Made by a program: the position numbers and the translations under genes
In this document: in pieces, positions 27,049 to 36,542 of the stretch
Layout of the letters: every line of letters starts with the position of its first letter
Position numbering within the stretch: position 1 is the stretch's first letter
Notes under the pieces: model-generated
What the model was told of the DNA's origin: nothing
Databases searched by the model: none
What the model saw: the letters and a program-made list of their open reading frames with translations, nothing else
From: Alteromonadaceae bacterium
GTDB lineage: Bacteria; Pseudomonadota; Gammaproteobacteria; Pseudomonadales; Cellvibrionaceae
DNA length: 41,712 bases
NCBI GenBank assembly: GCA_002746115.1
Contig: NVXL01000002.1
Location: 81,717-123,428 of the forward strand
Reading direction: 5' to 3'

Positions 27049-29157
27049 TTAATTTTTCACTCGTAATACGCGTTCGACGGAGCGCATGGTTCGGACTTTG
27101 CGCATGACGTTAGCCAGGTGGATGCGATTAGTCACGGCGATGACTAGTTTGATGACACTATGTTCGGCGTCGCGCTCGTCAACTTGTATACCCTCAATGC
27201 TGGTGCCCGTGTTGGCAATGCGAGTGGCAAGCGTTGCGATGATGCCGCGTTCGGTTTCCACTTCAACTCGGATTTCACTGAGGTATTCGCCTGTGACGTT
27301 AGCGGACCAGTTAGTGTTAGATATGTTCTCTTTTTTGCTCTTAAGGTCTTTGATGTTGTTGCAAGCATCTCGGTGCACGACAATGCCTTTTCCGAGGCTG
27401 ATATGGCTAATAATCGGGTCGCCTGGGATTGGGCGGCAGCAGCGCGCAAAGTTGATTAATACGCCATCTGCAGATTCAATGGTGATAGGGGTTTGTGTAT
27501 CTTGCCCTTCGATATCGACATCGGGTTGAAATACTCTCGCAACGGCAAGTGCCGACTGTTGCCCCATGCCGATGCTTTCATATAGTTCATTCAGAGATTC
27601 GGTGCCGGCTTGGCGTTTGAGGTGGTCTAGCTGTTCTTCGGAGAGTTGGTCGACGTTGATGTCTAGGTGCATCAATGCGCGCGAAAGCATACGCTTACCT
27701 AGTTCGATTGACTCCATATGATGCTGATTTTTCAAATAGTGCCGAATGGCGGTGCGCGCTTTAGCGGTGATGACAAAATTGAGCCAGTTGGGGTTTGGCT
27801 GGGAGCGCTCCGATGTAATGATTTTGACTTTTTGGCCGCTGTCGAGCACTTGAGAAAGCGTTGCTGGCCGGTCGTTGACTCGGCAGGCGACAGTGGTATT
27901 GCCGACTTGTGTGTGCACAGCGTAGGCAAAATCGACTGGGGTGGCGCCAGCGGGCAGTTCGACAATTTCGCCTGTTGGGGTAAAGACGTAAACTTCATCG
28001 CGAAACAGGTCGATTTTGACGTGCTCGACAAATTCAATAGAGCTATTGGTGAGCTTTTGAATTTCTAATAATCGTTTAGTCCAGCGGTTGGCGCGATCGT
28101 AACTGCGGCTAGAGTGGTTTTGCGTATCTTGTTTGTAGAGCCAGTGTGCGGCAACCCCACTGCTGGCGAGTTCGTCCATTTCTTTGGTGCGAATTTGCAC
28201 CTCAATGGGGACGCCTTGAGAGCCAATAACAACGGAGTGTAGCGACTGATAGCCATTCTCTTTGGGAATGGCTATGTAGTCTTTAAATTCGCCAGGCTTC
28301 GGTTTGTAGAGATTGTGAATAGCGCCCAAAACGCGATAGCAGGTGTCGATATCTTCGACGACGATACGAAAAGCATAAACATCCATGATCTCTTTGAATG
28401 ACTTATGTTTCATACGCATTTTGTTGTAAATGCTATAGAGGTGTTTTTCACGGCCAATAACTAAGGTGCTAATGTCTTCGCGCTGTAAGCGTGCCTCGAT
28501 GGCTTCTTTGATTTTTTCAACAATGGCTTTGCGGTTGCCGCGCACCTTGCGTAGTGCGGCCTGTAAGCGCGTGGAGCGAAGCGGGTGCATTGCTGCGAAG
28601 CCACGGTCTTCAAACTCTACTCGCCAATCGTTCATACCTAGCCGGTGTGCAATCGGTGCGTATATTTCTAGGGTTTCTTTAGCGATGCGGCGTTTTTTTT
28701 CCGCCGGTAAAGAGCCTAAGGTGCGCATGTTATGTAGGCGGTCAGATAGCTTCACGACGATAACGCGTAAATCTTTCGCCATGGCGAGCGCCATTTTTTG
28801 AAAGTTCTTAGCTTGTTTTTCGGCTTGGCTTTCGTATTCAATTTTTGCGAGCTTACTTACGCCATCAACGATATCGGCGACAGTGTCACCAAATTGTTTG
28901 GTAATGGCTGATTTTGGAATACCGGTATCTTCGATGACATCATGTAGCATGGCGACCATCAGGCTTTGATGATCCATATGGATGGATGAGAGAATATTGG
29001 CTACAGCGAGGGGGTGGGTGATGTAGGGCTCACCGCTGCGCCGGAATTGCCCCGTATGCGCCTGTTCGGCATAGTAATATGCCCGCCGGACATCGTTGAC
29101 CTGAGCGGGTTCAAGGTAAGAGGAAAGTCGGTGACTTAAGGTATCAATTGTAAGCAA
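27049..29157 (-). CDS. spoT: Bifunctional (p)ppGpp synthetase/hydrolase SpoT
   Basis: SpoT makes and degrades (p)ppGpp in the stringent response. The 702-aa product matches E. coli SpoT (702). The HD hydrolase domain has H72-D73 and E76-D77, so hydrolysis should be active. The synthetase domain (about 225-350) keeps GYQSLHSVV and EVQIRT. A TGS domain ([19 protein letters not shown]) and a C-terminal ACT domain (about 625-702) follow. The start is a TTG at 29157, supported by GAGGAACG just upstream and by alignment with the SpoT N-terminus. Its ORF begins 19 bp after rpoZ, in the gmk-rpoZ-spoT-ridA order. Confidence 0.97.
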   Translation of the reverse strand: MLTIDTLSHRLSSYLEPAQVNDVRRAYYYAEQAHTGQFRRSGEPYITHPLAVANILSSIHMDHQSLMVAMLHDVIEDTGIPKSAITKQFGDTVADIVDGVSKLAKIEYESQAEKQAKNFQKMALAMAKDLRVIVVKLSDRLHNMRTLGSLPAEKKRRIAKETLEIYAPIAHRLGMNDWRVEFEDRGFAAMHPLRSTRLQAALRKVRGNRKAIVEKIKEAIEARLQREDISTLVIGREKHLYSIYNKMRMKHKSFKEIMDVYAFRIVVEDIDTCYRVLGAIHNLYKPKPGEFKDYIAIPKENGYQSLHSVVIGSQGVPIEVQIRTKEMDELASSGVAAHWLYKQDTQNHSSRSYDRANRWTKRLLEIQKLTNSSIEFVEHVKIDLFRDEVYVFTPTGEIVELPAGATPVDFAYAVHTQVGNTTVACRVNDRPATLSQVLDSGQKVKIITSERSQPNPNWLNFVITAKARTAIRHYLKNQHHMESIELGKRMLSRALMHLDINVDQLSEEQLDHLKRQAGTESLNELYESIGMGQQSALAVARVFQPDVDIEGQDTQTPITIESADGVLINFARCCRPIPGDPIISHISLGKGIVVHRDACNNIKDLKSKKENISNTNWSANVTGEYLSEIRVEVETERGIIATLATRIANTGTSIEGIQVDERDAEHSVIKLVIAVTNRIHLANVMRKVRTMRSVERVLRVKN

Positions 29158-29176
29158 AACGTTCCTCGTTTGGAGG

Positions 29177-29464
29177 TTATACCTCTGGTGCTGGTGGGGT
29201 TGCTGGAGTGTCGCCTAGTGCTTGAGCGTCAATGACGAGTTCGTCTTCGAAGCCTTCTTCGTCGATTTCGTTGAGGACGTTAATGTCAATCAGGCCTAAT
29301 TCGATTTCGCGTAAGGCAATAACAGTCGGCTTGTCATTTTCTGGTGGAACCATTGGTTCTTTGCCGCCCACTGCAATTTGGCGTGCGCGTCGGCTGCTTA
29401 ACATTACAAGCTCAAAGCGGTTATCGACATGATCAAGACAATCTTCAACAGTAATTCGTGCCAT
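29177..29464 (-). CDS. rpoZ: RNA polymerase omega subunit
   Basis: Omega aids assembly of the beta' subunit and forms part of a ppGpp-binding site on RNA polymerase. The start at ATG 29464 gives the classical [21 protein letters not shown]-terminus and a 95-aa product; an upstream extension to 29524 is not family-like. [10 protein letters not shown] and the [10 protein letters not shown] stretch are conserved. The tail is acidic and slightly longer than in E. coli (91 aa). Located between gmk and spoT. Confidence 0.97.
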   Translation of the reverse strand: MARITVEDCLDHVDNRFELVMLSSRRARQIAVGGKEPMVPPENDKPTVIALREIELGLIDINVLNEIDEEGFEDELVIDAQALGDTPATPPAPEV

Positions 29465-29533
29465 TTTTAAATACCCGCAGGTTATATGAAGTTCACAAGA
29501 GAAAAGGTAGGCGATTTTACGCAATAAATAGCG

Positions 29534-30190
<657 letters not shown>

Positions 30191-30261
30191 TTAATGTTCT
30201 ATTGGTCGACAAGGCCGGGGTGGGCTTGTTTTGTGCTGTTTGTTTTTCGCTGTCTTGAGGG

Positions 30262-31131
30262 TTACTCAATATTCTGAATTTGTTCTCTCATTTGCTCAAT
30301 CAGCACCTTGAGGTCTACGGCAAGCTGTGTCGTGTCGCTAGCGAGTGACTTTGAGGATAGTGTATTGGCTTCGCGATTGAGCTCTTGCATGAGAAAGTCT
30401 AGGCGTCTTCCTGTAGGCCCTTTTTGAGATAGAGTGCGACGAACTTCGATTAAGTGCGTATCAAGGCGGTCAAGCTCTTCAGCAACGTCGGCTTTTTGCG
30501 CGATATAAATGGCTTCTTGTTGGAAGCGCTCTGTGTCGACTTCGACTTTGAGGGCATCTAATTTAACTTTCAGTTTGCTTTGGTGCTGTTTTAATATCTC
30601 CGGTAATAGCTGGCGTACTTTGACGGCAATTTCTGCAATGCTAACTAAGCGTTGTTCGATTAGTTGACCTAATTCGTCACCTTCGCGCTTGCGGTTGGCA
30701 ATGAGCTGCTCAAGGGCGGATTGGAAAAGTGCCTTTGCCTTGCTTTTGATGTCGTCGGTGTCTAATTCGGAAGACTGAACGACGCCGGGCCAGCTGAGTA
30801 TGTCGAGTGCGTTGAGCGGGGCTGGGTTATCGAGCTTGGCTTGCACTTGTGTTGCAAGAGCCGCTATTTGTGAGGCGAGTGCTTCGTTTAGAGAAACCTC
30901 TTCATTTGTTTGCGCCACTTCAGTTTTTAAATGGAAATTCACTTCAATTTTGCCGCGACCCATATTCTTGCGGATGCTCTCTCGGAGTACCGGCTCAAGT
31001 GCGCGCAAGGTATCGGGCATTCTTAAATTTGTTTCAAGATAACGGTGGTTGACGCTTCGTATCTCGCAGACAAGAGAGCCCCAAGTGTCTTTTAATTCTT
31101 GGCGGGCAAAGCCGGTCATACTCAAAGGCAT
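30262..31131 (-). CDS. yicC: YicC family endoribonuclease
   Basis: YicC proteins are RNases reported to act on structured RNAs and sRNA turnover in E. coli. The 289-aa product (287 in E. coli) starts MPLSMTGFARQE and keeps EIRSVNHRYLE and the C-terminal FLMQELNREANTLSSKS block, which defines the family together with the terminal DUF1732 region. The middle is coiled-coil-like. It is divergent from rph, as in many gammaproteobacteria, and heads the minus-strand series toward gmk. A perfect inverted repeat lies just upstream of its ribosome-binding site (31144-31178). Confidence 0.96.
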   Translation of the reverse strand: MPLSMTGFARQELKDTWGSLVCEIRSVNHRYLETNLRMPDTLRALEPVLRESIRKNMGRGKIEVNFHLKTEVAQTNEEVSLNEALASQIAALATQVQAKLDNPAPLNALDILSWPGVVQSSELDTDDIKSKAKALFQSALEQLIANRKREGDELGQLIEQRLVSIAEIAVKVRQLLPEILKQHQSKLKVKLDALKVEVDTERFQQEAIYIAQKADVAEELDRLDTHLIEVRRTLSQKGPTGRRLDFLMQELNREANTLSSKSLASDTTQLAVDLKVLIEQMREQIQNIE

Positions 31132-31143
31132 AATCTAATTCCC

Positions 31144-31178
31144 CAAAAGGCCTGTTTGGTGAAAATCTTGGCCTTTTG
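31144..31178 (-). promoter_or_regulatory. 9-bp inverted repeat in the yicC leader
   Basis: CAAAAGGCC (31144-31152) and GGCCTTTTG (31170-31178) are perfect complements separated by 17 nt, ending 13 nt before the yicC ATG. As RNA it would place a hairpin next to the GGGG ribosome-binding site; as DNA it could be an operator. Confidence 0.5.
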
Positions 31179-31202
31179 AATAGTACTTGTGAATAGTATT
31201 TA
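31177..31202. repeat. Near-perfect 13-bp tandem repeat
   Basis: TGAATAGTACTTG is followed directly by TGAATAGTATTTA. It overlaps the edge of the inverted repeat and lies in the yicC-rph divergent spacer, where regulatory sites are expected. Meaning unknown. Confidence 0.4.
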
Positions 31203-31428
31203 GGTCATCATATCCGTCATTATTTTCGCTCGTATTGATTTTTTTAACGTGTGGTAACCGTCTTAAATCTGGGCGCTTGTTATCGCAGTGACGCAGATGA
31301 GGTGTTCGCACATGGTATCATAGTGGATCGTGCAATCCTTAACGTAAGTAATAATCTTGTTTACGTTGGCGCGCTAGATATTTAATCTATTTTCGGAATA
31401 ATTTCAAACAAAATCAAACAGGTGACCC

Positions 31429-32148
31429 ATGCCAAGACCTAGTGGCCGTAGTTTTAATCAATTGAGAGATGTATCCATTGTTCGTAACTTTACCTGCCAT
31501 GCGGAAGGCTCTGTGTTGGTCTCTTTTGGTAATACAAAAGTAATTTGTACTGCGTCGGTTGAAAAGTCTGTCCCTCGCTTTATGAAAGGTGAAGGGCGTG
31601 GTTGGATTACGGCAGAATATGGCATGTTGCCGCGCTCGACTGACAGCCGTATGGGGCGTGAAGCTGCGCGAGGCAAGCAAAGCGGTCGTACCCAAGAGAT
31701 TCAGCGCTTGATCGGTCGCTCTTTAAGGGCGGCGGTAGATCTTGAGAAGATGGGCGAAAATACGATAACACTTGATTGTGATGTGATTCAGGCAGATGGC
31801 GGTACTAGAACGGCTGCGATCACTGGTGCTTGTGTGGCATTAATGGATGCACTTTCGCATATGTTAGAAAAGGGGACGATTAAGGAGAATCCTATGCTGC
31901 ACTTGGTGTCGTCAGTATCGGTGGGTATTTATGAAGGTGAAGTTGCCTTGGATCTTGATTACATTGAAGATTCTAATGCTGATACTGATATGAACATTGT
32001 GATGACGGAGCAGGGCGGTTTAATTGAAATTCAAGGTACTGCGGAAAAAGCGCCGTTCTCTGAAGAGGAGTTCGCGCAAATGTTTAGTGTTGCGAAAGAG
32101 GGTATATCGACACTTAATGAGCTACAGCGCGAAGCGCTAAAAGCCTAA
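31429..32148 (+). CDS. rph: Ribonuclease PH
   Basis: RNase PH is a phosphorolytic 3'-5' exoribonuclease that trims tRNA 3' ends. The 239-aa product (238 in E. coli) keeps [25 protein letters not shown], the [15 protein letters not shown] phosphate/RNA contact region, and [19 protein letters not shown] 31429 has AGGTG upstream. Its end overlaps the convergent XRE-type gene by 4 bp. Unlike some E. coli K-12 strains, there is no frameshift. Confidence 0.98.
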   Translation: MPRPSGRSFNQLRDVSIVRNFTCHAEGSVLVSFGNTKVICTASVEKSVPRFMKGEGRGWITAEYGMLPRSTDSRMGREAARGKQSGRTQEIQRLIGRSLRAAVDLEKMGENTITLDCDVIQADGGTRTAAITGACVALMDALSHMLEKGTIKENPMLHLVSSVSVGIYEGEVALDLDYIEDSNADTDMNIVMTEQGGLIEIQGTAEKAPFSEEEFAQMFSVAKEGISTLNELQREALKA

Positions 32149-32570
32149 TTAGATCTGCCGCTTAGTTTGGGTTGCTCAGGGATGAGCACAGATTGCCCGC
32201 CAATAGATATGCTGACTTGTGTATCGCCATTGTGATCTTGAAGCGCTTTGGCGCAGAGGACTAGTTTTTTAGCTTGCTGCTCGTCTAGCTTTTCGATTAA
32301 CTCATAGAGTTCTTGGTGGCATATGCGGTATTCGCCATCAGGCTCGGCTATATCCGATGGTTGCGAGCCAGACACCAAGTAGTGCACGTCTACGCCAGTG
32401 ACTTGTGCGAGCGCATGCATGTTATCCATTCGAATTTTTCCGGTTTTGATCCACTTAGTAATAGACTGAGGGGTAACGCCAATAAGTTCAGCTACCTTGT
32501 TCTGTCGCTTGCCTGAGCGCTGGATCGCTTCCGATATTCTCGCGCCTCGGGCGCAATTGCTATAAACCAT
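32145..32570 (-). CDS. XRE-family helix-turn-helix regulator
   Basis: This 141-aa protein has an N-terminal Cro/CI-type helix-turn-helix (about residues 8-65; [20 protein letters not shown] is the HTH core) followed by a C-terminal part containing a helix ([24 protein letters not shown]) and a short beta stretch. There is no peptidase or signal-binding domain, so it is probably a small DNA-binding regulator that dimerises through its C-terminus. It is convergent with rph (4-bp overlap). Targets are unknown; it could be a chromosomal relative of a phage repressor, but no phage genes are near. Confidence 0.85.
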   Translation of the reverse strand: MVYSNCARGARISEAIQRSGKRQNKVAELIGVTPQSITKWIKTGKIRMDNMHALAQVTGVDVHYLVSGSQPSDIAEPDGEYRICHQELYELIEKLDEQQAKKLVLCAKALQDHNGDTQVSISIGGQSVLIPEQPKLSGRSN

Positions 32571-32652
32571 GGCTTAATGATAAGCGTGAACATACATAAC
32601 AACAATAACGCGTGAGTTGACTTGCATAAGGCGCGGGTTTATATTTGATCGG

Positions 32653-33468
32653 CTATTTTTGGCATTTGGTGCAATATACGGTGCTTCTTTGGGCAATCTT
32701 TTTTTCTGTTAGGGGCTTATTGCACTTTTTGCATGGCTCTCCTCCTCTTCCATACACTTCTAGCTCTTGAGCAAAGTAGCCGGGTTTACCGTCGCTATTA
32801 ACAAAGTCCCGCAGCGTGGTGCCCCCGCGTTCGATTGCTTGTGCGAGTACCCCCTTTATATTGCTAACGAGTTTGCTGCTTTCTGCTTTTGTGATTTTAC
32901 AGGCAGCTTTGAGTGGGTGAATCCCTGTTCTAAATAGCGCTTCGCTAGCGTAGATGTTGCCGACACCGACGACACATTTGCTATTCATTATCCAGGTTTT
33001 AATGGCTTGCTTGTGCGTGCGGCAGTTATCGTAAAGGTATTTAGCGTCAAATTCGTCTTCTAGCGGCTCGGGGCCTAAATCACGTAAGAGTGGATGCGTG
33101 TATGGATCGTCACCTGTCCACAGAACTGCGCCAAAGCGGCGAGGATCATTTAGGCGAAGTTGGATGCCTTTGAAGTGGAGTATGACGTGGTCGTGTTTTT
33201 TTAGCGGCTGGGTATCGTCATTGATGATGCGCAAGCTGCCCGACATGCCTAAGTGGTAAAGTACAGTGCCGTGTTTAACACCTATGAGTAAGTATTTGCC
33301 TCGCCGGGAGGTGCTAATTACTCTTTGGTTGGTAAGTAATTCTGCTAGATTGTCTGGAATTGGCCAGCGAAGTTTTGGGCGTCGAACCTGCACTTTGGTG
33401 ATTAATTTGTTGGATATGTGAGGGCTGATACCTCTGAGAGTGGTTTCAACTTCTGGCAATTCAGGCAT
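32653..33468 (-). CDS. mutM: Formamidopyrimidine-DNA glycosylase
   Basis: MutM (Fpg) excises 8-oxoguanine and ring-opened purines and cuts the AP site. The 271-aa product has the catalytic P2-E3 N-terminus (MPELPEVETT), K58 in RRGKYL, the H2TH region with VGVGNIYASEALF, and a C-terminal zinc finger with two CxxC pairs (GEPCKKC and YCTKC). All catalytic elements are present. It stands alone in a minus-strand position, with 138 bp to the response-regulator gene. Confidence 0.97.
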   Translation of the reverse strand: MPELPEVETTLRGISPHISNKLITKVQVRRPKLRWPIPDNLAELLTNQRVISTSRRGKYLLIGVKHGTVLYHLGMSGSLRIINDDTQPLKKHDHVILHFKGIQLRLNDPRRFGAVLWTGDDPYTHPLLRDLGPEPLEDEFDAKYLYDNCRTHKQAIKTWIMNSKCVVGVGNIYASEALFRTGIHPLKAACKITKAESSKLVSNIKGVLAQAIERGGTTLRDFVNSDGKPGYFAQELEVYGRGGEPCKKCNKPLTEKKIAQRSTVYCTKCQK

Positions 33469-33606
33469 GGTTTGTAGGTGGGCTTTATATTTTAGGGGAA
33501 GATTTAATCTTTATGATAACCTAGTTATCTATTCTAGTTTCCCGTTTTGGTCATCTTAAGTTGGTTATGCGGGCTGCGTTTCGGTAGTGCTATCGGCGTC
33601 GTGACT

Positions 33607-34755
33607 TTATGTGTCGTTGCTCTCGGTACCAAGGACAGAGCTTAAGGATAGCCACAGGCAGTTGAGTACATTTTGCTCGTTGCCTATCCGTACAAAGCTT
33701 GTTTCGATACTGTTGATGATATTCTCCGCTAGTCCGGTGAAAAAAACCTCCTGCTCTTCGTTCATCTCTAAAGTGTGAAAGCTTGAATTGATCTCAGAGA
33801 TGACATGGTTCATTGCGCCAACGATAAAGCCCTCATGGTCTCCCATGATGCCGGACAGACGTTGGCTGGAGGCGGCGACTTCTTTGGCTGTTTGGCGCAG
33901 AAGGTTTAGTCGGAGTAGCTCTTGAGCCTTTGAATCTAGCCCTTCAATGGTGGTCGCGAGTATGTCGTTGAGTCTGCCGGTAGCGAATTCGTCATCGACA
34001 GGCATGTTTTTTACGATGAATGAGATAAATTTCCCGTTTACCATTAAGCGGTTTGAGAACGGAATAAGGCGTCCTTGGAGGTGTAAGTTTTCATAGATAT
34101 GCTGCTCGATTGGGCTGCATTCTTGTCCCGATGAGTTGTACTCAACGGTGGTCTCGGTTCGAAACTGGATTGAGGTTTTTAAGCCTAGGTCGTTCATTAG
34201 AGTGAAAAATTCATCTCGTATCTTTTCAATGGATGAGGCTTTATACATGTTGTTGAAAAAGCGAAGCACCCCGCCATACTGCGATGCTTCCGTCATGGCG
34301 TTAAGGGCGGTTCGAGTGGCGAATTCGTTGTTGACCTTCAGCTCATCTCGTTTGACGGCGAGGGTGTTAAGGATTTCAACCTTTGCGCGTAGCTCGCTGA
34401 TTTGAAATGGCTTTGGAAGAAAGTCATCACCGCCATGATTATAGGCTTCAAGGCGTTGCTTTAAGCCGTTTTTGCCAGAAATGAAAAGGATCATTGGCTG
34501 ATGTTTTGCGTTCTGACGCAGGTGGGAGCATATGGTTAGCCCACTTTCTTTTTCTAGTAAAATATCAAGTAAGATAACGTTTGGCTTTATTCTGTCACAG
34601 TGTTCGAGGATCTCCTCTCCATTGAGCGTGGAGTGAACGTCGTATTCGTCTGCGAATACATCGCTTAGTAGCTCATGCATGTCAGCATCATCATCAATGA
34701 CTAACAGCGCAGGTAAGGTATGGACTTTATCATCGCGTGCAGGTTTGCTGGTCAT
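33607..34755 (-). CDS. Response regulator with uncharacterised output domain
   Basis: This 382-aa protein has an N-terminal receiver domain (about 15-135) with D21-D23, phosphoacceptor D64 (VILLDILL) and K115 (KPF). The remaining ~240 residues do not resemble a DNA-binding, GGDEF, EAL or HD-GYP domain. I see a central region that may be GAF-like (around 200-270), followed by helical sequence. It has no transmembrane segment. Such orphan regulators often act by protein contacts. It is transcribed away from the HTH-REC gene, and no histidine kinase is adjacent. Confidence 0.85.
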   Translation of the reverse strand: MTSKPARDDKVHTLPALLVIDDDADMHELLSDVFADEYDVHSTLNGEEILEHCDRIKPNVILLDILLEKESGLTICSHLRQNAKHQPMILFISGKNGLKQRLEAYNHGGDDFLPKPFQISELRAKVEILNTLAVKRDELKVNNEFATRTALNAMTEASQYGGVLRFFNNMYKASSIEKIRDEFFTLMNDLGLKTSIQFRTETTVEYNSSGQECSPIEQHIYENLHLQGRLIPFSNRLMVNGKFISFIVKNMPVDDEFATGRLNDILATTIEGLDSKAQELLRLNLLRQTAKEVAASSQRLSGIMGDHEGFIVGAMNHVISEINSSFHTLEMNEEQEVFFTGLAENIINSIETSFVRIGNEQNVLNCLWLSLSSVLGTESNDT

Positions 34756-35157
34756 GTTGGAGGTCTTATTTTGTCTAGGCTTTGAGGTGAGTAGGGTAGT
34801 ATGCAGATTGTGCTTTATAGGTGCTTAAACGTTTGCTTGTTTTGGAACTAAGATGCGCTCATCTAAAGTATAGAGTAGTTTTCTTTCTTTTCGCCGATAG
34901 AGTGGTGATTTCTCCTCGCACCAAATGTTGTTATTGTTCTTCTTGTTGTGTAAATTGTAGGCACTTGATCGGGGTTGTCTGAGTTTGCTTCTAGGTAGTT
35001 GAGTCGTTTTTCTTTATTTCTTAAGGTGAAGCGGCTTTTTTGAACTGGTTCGGCGTCAAAATCCTTTTCTTGCCGTATATTATTGAATTTACTTGCCATT
35101 GGTTAAGTTTCGGTCTGTTGGTGGCGGTAAAGGATTAGCGACTTGGAATGTAAAAAA
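34756..35157. other. Spacer between the two response-regulator genes
   Basis: This ~400-bp AT-rich region separates two divergent regulator genes and should contain both promoters. I could not place a confident -35/-10 pair. It also contains one possible small ORF on the minus strand (34863-35099). Confidence 0.5.
34863..35099 (-). CDS. Possible small hypothetical protein
   Basis: A 78-codon frame starts MASKFNNIRQEKDFDAEPVQ and is rich in Lys, Arg, Asn and Glu. There is no ribosome-binding site of note, no recognised domain, signal peptide or membrane segment, and the second half (rich in Thr, Arg and His) looks non-coding. It may be an accidental frame in the promoter region. Confidence 0.22.
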   Translation of the reverse strand: MASKFNNIRQEKDFDAEPVQKSRFTLRNKEKRLNYLEANSDNPDQVPTIYTTRRTITTFGARRNHHSIGEKKENYSIL

Positions 35158-35739
35158 ATGAATGATAATAAAGATTACATGACACCAAAAGAAGCAGCAG
35201 CGTTGTTGCGTGTTTCTCCTATCACCGTCCGTGTGTGGGCGCAAAAAGATTTGCTTAAAGCAAGTACCACTGCCGGTGGTCACCGACGATTCGAGCGGGG
35301 TGAGGTCGAGCGCTTCGCGAAAACCCGGGGCTTGAATATCACAGCGCGTCGAGCGAATGAGCGTCACCGTGTACTGATAATTGATAATGATTTGCAGCAT
35401 TTGGCTACGTTAAGCGGCTTCTTGAGTGAGCGTATGAGTAGCGCTGTGGTGGTTCAAGCCTTGACTGCCTTTGATGCGGGTCGCAAACTGGAAACTTTAA
35501 GCCCGAGTATTGTGTTGCTGGATATCCATATGTCTGGTATCGATGGGTTTCAGGTTTGTCGTGCAATACGGGATGGGGGTGATGCGAAGGTGTTTGCGAT
35601 GTCGAGTTTTATCACCGCAAAAAACAGAAATAACATGATTGCTGCTGGTGCAGAATGCTGCTTGGAAAAGCCCCTTGATCTTGAGCGCTTGTATGGCTTG
35701 ATTCAGTTGGATTCTGAAGAGGCGGTCGCTGATAGCTAG
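35158..35739 (+). CDS. HTH (MerR/excisionase-type)-receiver fusion
   Basis: This 193-aa protein puts a helix-turn-helix of the excisionase/MerR type first (about 5-55; TPKEAAALLRVSPITVRVWA and GGHRRFERGEVERFAK) and a receiver domain second (about 70-188). The receiver has D76, D78, phosphoacceptor D122 (VLLDIHMSG) and K171 (EKPLD), so it should be phosphorylatable. The usual order in transcriptional regulators is receiver first. I chose ATG 35158, with GGA 10 nt upstream; TTG 35143 would add five residues. It is divergent from another orphan regulator. Phosphorylation probably controls DNA binding, but this is inferred. Confidence 0.85.
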   Translation: MNDNKDYMTPKEAAALLRVSPITVRVWAQKDLLKASTTAGGHRRFERGEVERFAKTRGLNITARRANERHRVLIIDNDLQHLATLSGFLSERMSSAVVVQALTAFDAGRKLETLSPSIVLLDIHMSGIDGFQVCRAIRDGGDAKVFAMSSFITAKNRNNMIAAGAECCLEKPLDLERLYGLIQLDSEEAVADS

Positions 35740-35833
35740 TATGGTGGATTGTCGCCTTGTAAGAGGGGCGGCGCTCGCGAAACTTTTTATTTATAAGCTG
35801 CTGCTTGCAAAGAAACAGGGTTCGTAAAACAAC

Positions 35834-35871
35834 AAAGCCGCGTCTGGTGTGATAATCAGATGCGGCTTTTT
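35834..35871. terminator. Bidirectional Rho-independent terminator
   Basis: AAAGCCGCGTCTG pairs with CAGATGCGGCTTT (one G-T pair) around a 10-nt loop, with T-runs possible on both strands. It lies between the convergent HTH-receiver gene and rpmG, so it can end both transcripts. Confidence 0.9.
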
Positions 35872-35912
35872 AATGTGAGCTTGCTGAGCTGACTGATCGT
35901 TCAGGCAAGGCC

Positions 35913-36068
35913 TTACTTGATTTTCCCTTCTTTGTACATAACGTGCTTACGTACTACCGGGTCAAACTTCTTGATTTCGAACTTGCTTGGCATAGTGCGC
36001 TTGTTTTTGTCGGTCGTGTAAAAATGGCCGGTGCCAGCACTTGAGTTTAAGCGGATTTTCTCACGCAT
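35913..36068 (-). CDS. rpmG: Ribosomal protein L33
   Basis: L33 is a small protein of the large ribosomal subunit near the E site. The 51-aa product starts [19 protein letters not shown] and ends YKEGKIK, closely matching E. coli L33 (55 aa). It lacks the paired CxxC motifs, so it is the zinc-independent form. It follows rpmB by 29 bp in the usual rpmB-rpmG operon. Confidence 0.97.
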   Translation of the reverse strand: MREKIRLNSSAGTGHFYTTDKNKRTMPSKFEIKKFDPVVRKHVMYKEGKIK

Positions 36069-36097
36069 TTTTGATATCTCCTAGATATATTCTGGGT

Positions 36098-36334
36098 TTA
36101 AACTTTTTCGCCGCGAGCGCGAATATCGGCTAGCACTGCGTCTATACCGTTCTTGTCGATGATGCGCATGCCTTTACAGGTGAGTCGCAATTTTACAAAG
36201 CGGTTCTCAGACTCTACCCAGAATCTATGATTATGCAAGTTAGGTAAAAAACGACGTTTGGTGTGGTTTTTTGCATGCGATACGTTGTTGCCTGTTACGG
36301 GGCGTTTACCTGTAACTTGACATACCTTGGACAT
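36098..36334 (-). CDS. rpmB: Ribosomal protein L28
   Basis: L28 belongs to the large ribosomal subunit. The 78-aa product (same length as E. coli) starts [20 protein letters not shown] and keeps the [14 protein letters not shown] block. It is transcribed with rpmG from the promoter at 36464-36492. Confidence 0.98.
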   Translation of the reverse strand: MSKVCQVTGKRPVTGNNVSHAKNHTKRRFLPNLHNHRFWVESENRFVKLRLTCKGMRIIDKNGIDAVLADIRARGEKV

Positions 36335-36385
36335 GTTGTTGCCTCGTTAATCTCAGTTTATCTATGATAGTTAATTCGCGATTCT

Positions 36386-36405
36386 TTCCGAGGCTTACCC
36401 CGGAA
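36386..36405 (-). promoter_or_regulatory. Leader hairpin upstream of rpmB
   Basis: On the minus strand TTCCGGGG and CCTCGGAA form an 8-bp stem (one G-T pair) with a 4-nt loop, about 50 nt before the rpmB start and inside the predicted leader. It could be a structural 5'-UTR element; I know of no matching described motif. Confidence 0.4.
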
Positions 36406-36463
36406 GACCCACTACAACGCTGAGATTGTAAAGGTTCCAAATTGCGAGAAAAAATAGGCGCGT

Positions 36464-36492
36464 TTTATACCAAAAATACGGTGAAATAGCAA
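36464..36492 (-). promoter_or_regulatory. Promoter of rpmB-rpmG
   Basis: On the minus strand -35 TTGCTA and -10 TATAAA are 17 bp apart, followed by a GC-rich discriminator (ACGCGCC). Such discriminators are typical of ribosomal promoters under stringent control, which fits the spoT and rpoZ genes elsewhere in the window. Confidence 0.7.
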
Positions 36493-36542
36493 GCTTAATG
36501 TGAACCTGGGCTGCTGCACTTGTTGATGGTGTACGGTGATAA

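Noticed and set aside
35089-35400. 103-codon minus-strand frame
   Set aside because: Antisense to the well-supported HTH-receiver gene and without family features.
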